From Tannerellaceae bacterium (GTDB lineage Bacteria > Bacteroidota > Bacteroidia > Bacteroidales > Tannerellaceae), in the NCBI GenBank assembly GCA_031267775.1, contig JAIRYL010000088.1:1-34770 (forward strand): 34,770 bases of DNA. Reading direction: 5' to 3'. A program made the position numbers and the translations under genes. Below the pieces are notes generated by a model, which did not search any database, was not told where the DNA came from, and was given only the letters and a program-made list of their open reading frames with translations. Below are positions 26,671 through 34,770 of this stretch, in pieces. Positions within the stretch are counted from its first letter, which is position 1. Each line of letters begins with the position of its first letter.

Positions 26671-26786
26671 TTGCGAAAAACTCAACTAATCATTCCTTTG
26701 CGGAAAATTCTGACAGGCTTTAAACTTATTTTTCATGGTGTTTACTTTTCCACGACAGAAGTGGCCGCTTCTGCCGTGCTTTTTTT
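26671..26786 (+). ncRNA. Candidate plus-strand (antisense) small RNA, transcript approx 26706-26786, with promoter-like sequence and terminator
   Basis: TTG (26671-26673), 19-bp spacer, TTCCTTTG (26693-26700; one mismatch to TAnnTTTG); hairpin CACGACAGAAG-TGGCCG-CTTCTGCCGTG (26751-26778, one A.C mismatch), then C and T7. Confidence 0.45.
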
Positions 26787-26879
26787 GAAACATTTTACTT
26801 CATGAGCGTAGCCTCTGACAAGTCATACGTTTTTTCTCATAGGCGCTTGTTTTTAAAGGGTTCGATATTATGTTTATTC

Positions 26880-27851
26880 TCACAGACTTATTATCACGGT
26901 ACTCTTTTCTTCAATCTTCCGAATCTTTAAGGGATAAACTTTGCAAAGCGCCCTCAAGATTTCGTCAATACCATCCCGTTGCCGGAATTTCATGGTATAC
27001 TTCCATTTAAGTATAGCCGGGTTTTTTACTTCTATTTTGATATCATAATAGAGTTCTAATTTTTTTAATATATTACCCAGCGTTTCGTTTTCAAAACTGT
27101 ATATGCCTTCTTTCCACAAAAAATAATCATTATTCGGAATTTTGCCGATAATCATGGTTTGATTTTGAACTATCACTTCTTCCTGCGGACGAAGCGTCAC
27201 TTCTATATCCGGCGACGTTTTACTGTGTACCGATATGCTGCCTTCCAGAAGACTGATGCGGCTAACAGGTTCGTCCGGGTAGCTATACACATTGAAAGAT
27301 GTGCCTGCTACTTTAACTTCCGTTCCATTTGCAGAAACAATAAAGGGTTTGCTTTTATCTTTTGCCACTTCAAAAAAAGCTTCTCCTTCGACGGAAACGC
27401 GCCGTTGAGCGCCAACAAAAGCTGTAGGATAGGTTAAGCGCGTCCGGGCGTTCAGCCATACCGCCGTACCGTCGGAAAGGGTTAGTGAAACGCGCTGGCC
27501 CGCAGGTACAAACAAGGACGTTTCGGATATGTTTACCGAATGCCGGTAGTAATAAACATGATAGAAATGAACGGATATCGTCAGTAACGCAATTGCCGCC
27601 GCATAACCGACTGTTCGACAGGCATATCGATAGAACGTACGCAGTTTCATACGACGCATGAATTGCTTATAGCTGCGAACCGCATCGAAGGGATTATCCA
27701 CATCTCCGGAAAAAGCAAGCAATGCTTCGGCATTCTGATACCGGCCAAATGCCTCTCGCTTTTCTTTATCAGACGTCAATTCGCACAGGAAAGCCATTCT
27801 TTCATCCCTGTTCATCTTTCCAAGAAAATAATCCTCAACTTCTCTGTTCAT
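26880..27851 (-). CDS. FecR-family anti-sigma factor
   Basis: From MNREVEDYFLGKMNRDERMAFLCEL; FVPAGQRVSLTLSDGTAVWLNARTRLTYP...GEAFFEVAKDKSKPFIVSANGTEVKVAGTSFNVYSY. The track's longer ORF (to 28046) runs into the palindromic element and is probably a false extension. Confidence 0.92.
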   Translation of the reverse strand: MNREVEDYFLGKMNRDERMAFLCELTSDKEKREAFGRYQNAEALLAFSGDVDNPFDAVRSYKQFMRRMKLRTFYRYACRTVGYAAAIALLTISVHFYHVYYYRHSVNISETSLFVPAGQRVSLTLSDGTAVWLNARTRLTYPTAFVGAQRRVSVEGEAFFEVAKDKSKPFIVSANGTEVKVAGTSFNVYSYPDEPVSRISLLEGSISVHSKTSPDIEVTLRPQEEVIVQNQTMIIGKIPNNDYFLWKEGIYSFENETLGNILKKLELYYDIKIEVKNPAILKWKYTMKFRQRDGIDEILRALCKVYPLKIRKIEEKSTVIISL

Positions 27852-27964
27852 TTTTTCTGTGTTTATAATATGAAAACACATGGGGGAAAAAAATCCGCTA
27901 ACTAATTGTCGGGAAATTCTTCCAAGCGATGAAAAATAAACAGGATATACCCGTTTTCGTTCCT

Positions 27965-28161
27965 GAACGCCGCAGGCGTTCCATGTGGGTAACCCCCGGC
28001 GAGGCGAAGCTACCGGGTGCATGCGGAGCACGCCGCGCCGCCCCAACCTGTAAGGTTGAACTCCTCGGAGCGAGGAGAGAGGAGAGAGGGGGAGAGCGTC
28101 TCGCTACCCCCCGGTCGTTTCGCTTTACTGGGGGTTACTAACATTTGTCCCGTCAGGGACA
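27965..28161. repeat. Composite palindromic (REP/MITE-like) element
   Basis: GAACGCC-GCA-GGCGTTC (27965-27981); outer inverted repeat GTAACCCCC (27989-27997)/GGGGGTTAC (28130-28138); CAACCT-GTA-AGGTTG (28044-28058); CTCCTCG-GAG-CGAGGAG (28061-28077); TGTCCC-GTCA-GGGACA (28146-28161). Confidence 0.8.
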
Positions 28162-28214
28162 GAAAAACCATTACACAGTATTTATTTCACGTTACTAAAT
28201 AGATTACTTTTCCT

Positions 28215-28340
28215 TTCCAGGTAACTACTTTAAGTTTCAAAGTAACTACTTTAAGTTTCAAAGTAACTACTTTAAGTTTCAAAGTAATTACTTTAAGTTT
28301 CCAGGTAACTGCCTGAAGCTTCCAGGTAACTGCCTGTAAA
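28215..28340. repeat. Tandem array of six 21-bp units
   Basis: ttccaggtaactactttaagt / ttcaaagtaactactttaagt x2 / ttcaaagtaattactttaagt / ttccaggtaactgcctgaagc / ttccaggtaactgcctgtaaa. Confidence 0.95.
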
Positions 28341-28490
28341 TTTGTAATTCAGATTTCAATTATTGTCTGAAAACAAAATAATGATACGGTAAGAAAAAAA
28401 TTCCTGCAAGTTTTTATGGAAGAATTCAGGTATTCAGGTATATTTCATTTCCCAATTCAACCGTAATAATGAACGCTTTAAAAACTTTCT

Positions 28491-29057
28491 TTAATAGAAA
28501 CAGATGGCAAGAACAAGCGTGAAATATTGTTTTAGCTCTTTTCTGAGACGCCGGTATGCAATTCCCATTTGCGTTTCAACCGTATGGGGGGATATTTGAA
28601 GCTCTTCGGCAATTTCTTTCTGCTTTTTGTTTTTTATTTTACTCATGACAAAGATTTGCCGGCAGCGTTCCGGCAGCGTATCCAGCGCTTTTTTCAGTTT
28701 TTCTTCAACGCCGTTCGGATCAGATAAAAAATCCAGGTTAAGCACTTCCAGTGAATTTATACCGGCTTGTAAGGTTAATTTGTATTCTTCTTGAATTTTA
28801 TCCGCAGATTCTTGCTTCATAGTCTGGTGGCGCAAATAATTAAGGCATCTGTTTTTGGTCGAAACAAAAAGATAAGCTACCAGGTTGTCATATTCAAATC
28901 GTATATCCCGTTTTTCCCATAGTTCGGCAAAAACATCCTGTACAATATTTTCCGCTTCTTCTTCCGACAAAACATATACCTTGGCAAAATATTTCATCTT
29001 TGAAAAATATAGTAAGTAGATTTTTTCAAAGTTTGCAATTTGATCATTCTTTTCCAA
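28491..29057 (-). CDS. ECF (FecI-like) RNA polymerase sigma factor
   Basis: 188 aa; AENIVQDVFAELWEKRD, KNRCLNYLRHQ, LPERCRQIFVMSKIKNKKQKEIAEELQISPHTVETQMGIAYRRLRKEL. Confidence 0.93.
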   Translation of the reverse strand: MEKNDQIANFEKIYLLYFSKMKYFAKVYVLSEEEAENIVQDVFAELWEKRDIRFEYDNLVAYLFVSTKNRCLNYLRHQTMKQESADKIQEEYKLTLQAGINSLEVLNLDFLSDPNGVEEKLKKALDTLPERCRQIFVMSKIKNKKQKEIAEELQISPHTVETQMGIAYRRLRKELKQYFTLVLAICFY

Positions 29058-29303
29058 GAGCGCCTATTTCTACTTTAACAGATTTCATTTTTGTGTTTAT
29101 CATAAGCCTGCTTACTGTCGGTCTGTCTTCTGCAATGTCGTTCAACCGGTTGATCAATTATTTCATCTTCTGACATTTGTCGATATAACTTAACATGATA
29201 TAAGGAAAAAGGAATCACAGCCATGCTAAAAACGAACGAAATTACAGAAATTTTCCATTTAATCGATGAATTTTCAAAAGAATTTGCGAATCATGCGCGG
29301 CGT

Positions 29304-29343
29304 ACCAAAAAAAGGGGCGCCCTCCCAATCGAGGCCGCCCCTT
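29304..29343 (-). terminator. Rho-independent terminator downstream of second susD
   Basis: Minus strand AAGGGGCGgCCTC-gattgg-GAGGgCGCCCCTT followed by T-run. Confidence 0.85.
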
Positions 29344-29370
29344 CGTATAATATACCTGCGTTGAATCAAA

Positions 29371-31047
29371 CTATTCGGCCGACGTGCAATAGTTGCTGTT
29401 TATATCCCACCATAAGGGGGTGGCTACATTGTCTGCTCCGCCCAGTAACTGAACGCCTTTTTCATATTCCGCTTTGTTAATCAGCGCTTCCTGTTCGGGG
29501 TACTGTACGCGCTTGATGAAGTTTTTGGGGTCTTTTACGTTTTTGTTGCCTGCATTATAATACAGTTCATTTCTTTCGATCCCTACATCCATGCGCGGGA
29601 GGTTCAGACGACGCTTGTCGTTCCACGATTCAAAAGAAACGTCGGGGAATGCGGCGATGTATTTCTGGGTAATGATTTTTTCCAAAGCCGTATTGCCGGC
29701 GCCCGTCTGGTCGTCGAAGTTTGCGCTGGCGCCTGCCAGGTTTTTATCTGTGGAGGCTAAATAATCGTCGGCGTCGGCAGATACCTCCCAGGCGTCGAAC
29801 GAAGCGCGCACTCCCTTTTCATACTCCGCTTTGGCGTCGCCGGCAATAAATCCGCGCAAGGCCGCTTCGGCTTTGAGGAAACAAACCTCTTCGTACAGGA
29901 ACAGATCGTACGGACGGGTTTTGTAGGGAGCTCCATTCTTGATAAGATGTCCAAACTCCGCATAATCGTTCTTTTTATAGTTTGCATCTTCATTATATAC
30001 CGACGGACTCAAGCCATAAGGCATCCCTTTCCAGTCGCCGCTCGTATAAGCCGGATCAAACATGAAGGTAGCTCGCGGGTCGGCCTTTGCCGGGTGTATG
30101 GCAGAGAGGGGAGTTCCAGCAGCGCCCGACAGCGCTTTCCTTTTGTTTACAAGATAGGCCGGAAACTCTTTTCCTCCGATGTTTGCAAGTAATTTTTCAA
30201 ACGAAGCAGTCAGGTTAATCGGCGCGCTCCAGGTTATCTGAAACATGGTATAATTATAATCCTTGCCCCAATCTCCATTTGCTAAAGGAGCGATTGTAGC
30301 GTTATCGGCTACGCCGTCGAATACGCCCGATTCTATGGCTTTCCCGGCTTCGGCCGTGCAGGTAGCCGGTTCTATTTCCGACAAGCGCAGGGCAAAACGC
30401 AAGCGCAGCGAATTGGCAAACTTCTTCCACTTCTTCATATCGTTTGCATACAATGCATCCGAAGCCGAATTAACAAATGCCGGCGCGCCTGCTTCCTTGT
30501 CGATAAGGGCAATTGCCTCATCCAATTCGGCAAAGAACTCCGTATAGGTATCTTTCACCGATTTGTAGGGCGGATTTTCTTCTATCTCCTTATAAGTTGG
30601 GAAAGGGATGGGGCCAAAAAAGTCTACGCCCGTCATCTGCACATATACGCGCCATATCTTGGCCAGGGCCAAGCTGTTAGTATACGTGTCGCCTTTGTCG
30701 GCCTCGCTCAGGTTACGGATCACAATATTGAGCGAAGCCACATTTGACTGAACGCGCTTGTACATCCTGCGGCTCCAGTCTTCTATCATAACATAGTTTT
30801 TGGTAGACTGTCCGCCTCCGTCTCCTATTTGCGCAAAAAAGTCGATCATCAGCGATTTAACGCGCTGTTCGTCGTCTCCTTCTATAGAGAGACCGTCCCG
30901 TAAGGCAGATCCCAGTCGCGGATCCATCATATTATAAGCCACTTCGTCTGTCGGTTCATTTGGATTTTCATTCAGCGCAGTCAGATCGCAGCCTGTAAGC
31001 GCCAACAAAAACAAAGAACAAGCGATATATTTCCTGAATGTTTTCAT
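29371..31047 (-). CDS. SusD/RagB-family lipoprotein (second pair)
   Basis: 558 aa; lipobox LALTGC, CDLTALNENPNEPTDEVAYNMMDPRLGSALRDGL; SusD_2-like pattern. Confidence 0.9.
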   Translation of the reverse strand: MKTFRKYIACSLFLLALTGCDLTALNENPNEPTDEVAYNMMDPRLGSALRDGLSIEGDDEQRVKSLMIDFFAQIGDGGGQSTKNYVMIEDWSRRMYKRVQSNVASLNIVIRNLSEADKGDTYTNSLALAKIWRVYVQMTGVDFFGPIPFPTYKEIEENPPYKSVKDTYTEFFAELDEAIALIDKEAGAPAFVNSASDALYANDMKKWKKFANSLRLRFALRLSEIEPATCTAEAGKAIESGVFDGVADNATIAPLANGDWGKDYNYTMFQITWSAPINLTASFEKLLANIGGKEFPAYLVNKRKALSGAAGTPLSAIHPAKADPRATFMFDPAYTSGDWKGMPYGLSPSVYNEDANYKKNDYAEFGHLIKNGAPYKTRPYDLFLYEEVCFLKAEAALRGFIAGDAKAEYEKGVRASFDAWEVSADADDYLASTDKNLAGASANFDDQTGAGNTALEKIITQKYIAAFPDVSFESWNDKRRLNLPRMDVGIERNELYYNAGNKNVKDPKNFIKRVQYPEQEALINKAEYEKGVQLLGGADNVATPLWWDINSNYCTSAE

Positions 31048-31073
31048 ATTCTTTTCTTTCTTATGGATAATGA

Positions 31074-34000
31074 TTAAAATGTAACATTGACGTTAAACCC
31101 AATGCTCCTCATCGTAGGCATGGAAGCAAATTCGATACCCTGTACGGAACTTGAGTTACTAAATCCCGATTCCGGATCAAACTTCTTTGTTTTATGATAT
31201 ATCATAAAGAGGTTGCGGGCCACCAGGCTAGCCTTCACGCTGGCAAACGGCGTTTTTGCCAGCAACGTTCCGGGCAACGAATAACCCAGGTTCACTTCGC
31301 GCAAACGAGCGTTTGTGGCGTCGTAAATAAAAGCTTCCGTTATGCCTGCAATCCCTGTCCAGTATTGTTGCGACGTAACTTCCTTTGCGTTTTGAACGCC
31401 GTCTTTTGTTACGCCCGGCGCCACCATCCCGTCGCGTCCGTCCAGCGTCATCTTTAAATTACCCCAGCGAGTTCCCTGCTGGATAGAACCCATATAAATA
31501 TCGCCTCCATAGTTCAAATCAAAAAGGAATCCGAACGTAACGTTTTTATACGAGAAATTATTCCACCAGCCCAGCATCCATTCGGGCTGATTGTTTCCCA
31601 GCTTCTGCATGGAAGCGGCCTGGACAGGGAGGCCGTTGTCGCCAATTACGATTTGGCCGCTGGCGTCGCGTTCGTAGGCCGTACCATACATATCGCCGTA
31701 GGCCCCCCCTACTTCGGCCACAATCTGCATAAAATTCACGCCGGTACCGTCGCTTATTATCTGCCGGTCGGTACCTTCGGTCAGTTTTATAATTTTGTTT
31801 TTATTCTTCGACCAGTTAACAAGCGTTTCCCAGGTAAAGCCATTCGAGGTTTTCACCGGAGTAGCGTTCAGGGCGATTTCCAGCCCCTTGTTTTCAATAT
31901 TACCCGCGTTAATCAGCTTGTAGCTATATCCGGTAGCGGCAGGAACCGAAGTCTTTAATATCTGGTTTTTTGCATTCTTCTTATAATACGAAACGTCTAA
32001 GCCCACGCGATTTTCAAAGCCTCTCAATTCAAGCCCCAGTTCCCACGATTCAATAATTTCGTTCTTCAGATTCGGATTGGCAATCCAGTCTTTATTTGAA
32101 GCGTTGAACACGCCGCCTTTAATATCATAAGTAAGGCTATAATAATCGCGCAGCATATACGGATCGGTATCATTACCCACCTGCGCCCACGAAACGCGCA
32201 ACTTGCCAAAGTTCAAAGGCCCCATATTATACCCCGCATTGTGCATCATCTGGGTAAATATCCAGCTTCCGCCTGCCGAGGGATAGAAATACGAATTATT
32301 GTTTTCAGGCAGGGTAGACGACCAGTCGTTGCGCCCCGTAACATCCAGATACAGATAGCTGTCCCACGAAAAAGAAGCCGTTGCGTATAAAGAATTTATC
32401 TGCTTGCGTTTTTTTGTAAATTCGCCGCTGTGGATTTTGCCGTTATTGATAGCATAAAAATCCGGGATAACCAACTCGCCCGACCAGTCGTTGTTTTTAG
32501 AAGTAGACCTATACATAATATTTCCGCCCGCCGTGCCTGCTATACTAAGCTTGTTCCAGTTACCCTGCGCCGCGAACAGGAAGTCTGAGTTAAGTTCCTT
32601 AAACCTTTCCGTTTGTACGCGATAGCTTCCGTTGGTTTCCCAATACGGATTACCGGTAGCGCGCGTCCAGTCGTACAGGAACGAATAATTATCCATCCCG
32701 GTGCGCAGCTTCAGGCTCAACCAGTTTGTAAATTTAAAATCAAACGCGGCAAAGCCAATATAGCGGTCTCTCTTATCCGAGTTCAGGTTACGCTCGGTAG
32801 CCCAGTACGGGTTATTAGGCGCAGTATTGTGCACTACCTTCCACGCCGCCGGCTTGCCGTCTTCCCTTTTCCAGTCGTTATCCCTGTATGCGTTCCAGTC
32901 GGAAAAGCCAACGCTTCGCGGCATCGTCAGGTAATCGTAGAATACGTTGTTCGGGTCGGCGGCAACCGCTACGCGGTTATTGGCTCTCGAATTAACGTAA
33001 TTGATCTTGAAGTCGGCAGACAGCCAATCGGCCAGTTTGGTTGTGGTGCGAAGATTAATCGACGTACGTTCTATGCCGCTATTAGGAACAACCGATTGAT
33101 TATCCAGCCTTGTTACCGATGCGCGGAAAGTCATATCTTTGGTAGATTTACCCAGTTCAACGCTGTTCGTCCAGCTCGTACCCGTTCTCAGGAAGTCTTT
33201 ATACAAATTATTGTCGCGTGCGGCATACGAAAAAGAGCCTAAGGCCATTTCCTGCGCAGATCCATCCATCTTAGGCCCCCAGCTACCCACCTGGTCATTG
33301 CCGAATACATTGTTCGAGCCCTGTCCGTAGAGGTTCTGAAAGTCGGGCGTCATCATCGGGCTTTCAAAGGTAAGGTTCGTATTCAGCGAGATACCCAATC
33401 CCTTGCCCGTTCCGCCGGTTTTGGTTGTTATCATCACCACCCCGTTACCGGCGCGGCTCCCATACAGAGCGGCCGCAGCCGGGCCTTTCAATACCGACAT
33501 ACTCGCGATATCGTCGGGAGAGATATCCGAAATACCCGATCCCTTGTCAATATTGCTGTTACCCCAGTATTCGCGCGTATCGCTGCTAAAGTTGTCGATA
33601 GGCACGCCGTCTACCACTACCAGAGGCTGGTTATTTCCGGCAATAGAGTTATTACCGCGTATCACAATCCGGGTTCCCCCGCCAACGCCCGTGCTGCTCT
33701 GATTAATTTGCACGCCGGCAATCTTCCCTGCCAGGGCATTGGCAACGTTTACATTGCGGGTTTCTGTTAACTGATCGCCCTTCACCTCCTGCATGGCATA
33801 GCCCAACGCTTTCTTCTCGCGCTTGATACCCAGAGCGGTAACAACCACTTCGTCCAGTTTCTGCGCATCTTCTGCCAGCTTAACAGACAACGTTGCCTGT
33901 CCGGTATAAACAATTTCCTGCGAGATATACCCGATATAAGAAACTACAATAACGTCGCCGCTTTTGAGGCCATCCAGCTCAAAACCCCCGTCCATATTGG

Positions 34001-34205
34001 TAATTGTACCATGGGTAGTCCCTTTTATAAGTATAGAAGCTCCCACTACCGGGCCAAAAGCGTCTTCTATCGTACCCGTAATTTTACCGCTCTGCTGCAG
34101 CGTCCCGGCTCCCGGCTCAACCGCAATATTTTCGGCGTATATGTTTCCGGAAAAACACAAGGCTGTCATTACGATCAAGCTCACTAATTTCAAGTTCTTC
34201 AACAT
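31074..34205 (-). CDS. SusC/RagA-family TonB-linked outer membrane transporter (second pair, no STN domain)
   Basis: 1043 aa; KITGTIEDAFGPVVGASILIKGTTHGTITNMDGGFELDGL, LDEVVVTALGIKREKKALGYAMQEV, plug and C-terminal barrel ending GFNVNVTF. Confidence 0.95.
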   Translation of the reverse strand: MLKNLKLVSLIVMTALCFSGNIYAENIAVEPGAGTLQQSGKITGTIEDAFGPVVGASILIKGTTHGTITNMDGGFELDGLKSGDVIVVSYIGYISQEIVYTGQATLSVKLAEDAQKLDEVVVTALGIKREKKALGYAMQEVKGDQLTETRNVNVANALAGKIAGVQINQSSTGVGGGTRIVIRGNNSIAGNNQPLVVVDGVPIDNFSSDTREYWGNSNIDKGSGISDISPDDIASMSVLKGPAAAALYGSRAGNGVVMITTKTGGTGKGLGISLNTNLTFESPMMTPDFQNLYGQGSNNVFGNDQVGSWGPKMDGSAQEMALGSFSYAARDNNLYKDFLRTGTSWTNSVELGKSTKDMTFRASVTRLDNQSVVPNSGIERTSINLRTTTKLADWLSADFKINYVNSRANNRVAVAADPNNVFYDYLTMPRSVGFSDWNAYRDNDWKREDGKPAAWKVVHNTAPNNPYWATERNLNSDKRDRYIGFAAFDFKFTNWLSLKLRTGMDNYSFLYDWTRATGNPYWETNGSYRVQTERFKELNSDFLFAAQGNWNKLSIAGTAGGNIMYRSTSKNNDWSGELVIPDFYAINNGKIHSGEFTKKRKQINSLYATASFSWDSYLYLDVTGRNDWSSTLPENNNSYFYPSAGGSWIFTQMMHNAGYNMGPLNFGKLRVSWAQVGNDTDPYMLRDYYSLTYDIKGGVFNASNKDWIANPNLKNEIIESWELGLELRGFENRVGLDVSYYKKNAKNQILKTSVPAATGYSYKLINAGNIENKGLEIALNATPVKTSNGFTWETLVNWSKNKNKIIKLTEGTDRQIISDGTGVNFMQIVAEVGGAYGDMYGTAYERDASGQIVIGDNGLPVQAASMQKLGNNQPEWMLGWWNNFSYKNVTFGFLFDLNYGGDIYMGSIQQGTRWGNLKMTLDGRDGMVAPGVTKDGVQNAKEVTSQQYWTGIAGITEAFIYDATNARLREVNLGYSLPGTLLAKTPFASVKASLVARNLFMIYHKTKKFDPESGFSNSSSVQGIEFASMPTMRSIGFNVNVTF

Positions 34206-34647
34206 AAGATTGATGATTTAGTTAATAAATAAATTAGCATAGATTAATTCCATAAAAAAAGTTTGCGTTTAAATAATTACGGTTCAGGCGTCAAAGAAGA
34301 AAATAAAATACCGCGAAAAAATTTCTGTATAATAGAAAAATATCCACAGGTATTGCAATTAATTTAGCAAAATTTTGTTAGCAATTAATTTATTCCGCGA
34401 ATATATGATAAAAAAAAACATCAAATATAACATTTTGACAAAAAAGTATCTTTTGCCTTAACTTTTAACATACCGGATTTGCCGGGAACAATACAGTATC
34501 CGCTTGCCAAACGGCCATGCATGCCTCTCCGGGCAAACGCATCTAAAAGCAGTACCCCTGGCTGAAGCCGGCGCTGAACAACGCCGCCAATCCGGGAGGC
34601 GTCCGGAAATAAATCATCCATATACCGGCCTGTTTTCCGCCCGAAGG

Positions 34648-34770
34648 ATGGCGGAAAGCCGTATTTGCCAAAACCGGCCTCCTTCCCCCGGAACGTATTA
34701 TATACCTTATAATGAACTGATTAATACGTATGTTTTTGATTCGGACGCTTCCCTGCGGGAGGTTTTCAGG
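34648..34770 (+). CDS. Possible 5' end of a plus-strand ORF running off the window
   Basis: Frame open from 34462 to the edge; from ATG 34648: MAESRICQNRPPSPGTYYIPYNELINTYVFDSDASLREVFR; family not recognised, start uncertain. Confidence 0.25.
   Translation, partial: MAESRICQNRPPSPGTYYIPYNELINTYVFDSDASLREVFR

Noticed and set aside
26608-26805. 65-aa plus-strand ORF MITANYLNKK...
   Set aside because: No family or clear RBS; its 3' part overlaps the candidate sRNA terminator, so a non-coding transcript is preferred.
27852-28046. N-terminal extension of the FecR ORF (MGRRGVLRMHPVASPRRG...)
   Set aside because: Encoded by the palindromic element; the FecR family start fits MNREVEDYF at 27851.
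28201-28340. Repeated heptapeptide VTLKLKV on minus strand from the 21-bp array
   Set aside because: Frame is open only because 21 is a multiple of 3; no start codon and an upstream in-frame stop; hairpin covariation explains it better.
28215-28340. CRISPR-like array
   Set aside because: 21-bp units are contiguous with no spacers and no cas genes.

Overview
Bacteroidetes (Bacteroidales-type) chromosomal window. The left ~6.6 kb is housekeeping: a truncated RsmF-type rRNA methyltransferase that the ORF track misses, a tetrapyrrole-methylase-family methyltransferase, a hexapeptide acetyltransferase, an AraC regulator, a pyrE-SRPBCC-argH-Rieske-like operon, and tRNA-Gly(GCC) with a strong terminator. 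From ~6.6 to 29.1 kb lies a minus-strand polysaccharide-utilization locus (PUL): ECF sigma, FecR anti-sigma, STN-containing SusC, SusD, DUF3823, GH29, a DUF4838 lipoprotein, two large secreted proteins I cannot assign, and a 1615-aa GH3-PA14-DUF4838-discoidin fusion. A second SusC/SusD pair (29.4-34.2 kb) has no enzymes in the window. Best candidates for something undescribed: (i) the GH3-DUF4838 fusion plus its stand-alone DUF4838 paralog and the two orphan proteins; (ii) a candidate plus-strand antisense sRNA upstream of susC; (iii) three unusual non-coding structures inside the PUL: an 8-unit 41/42-bp hairpin array bracketed by 9-bp inverted repeats, a composite palindromic element, and a 21-bp tandem array with compensating stem changes. 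The last two separate the sigma gene from the anti-sigma gene. Family calls come from reading translations by eye; no database search was run.
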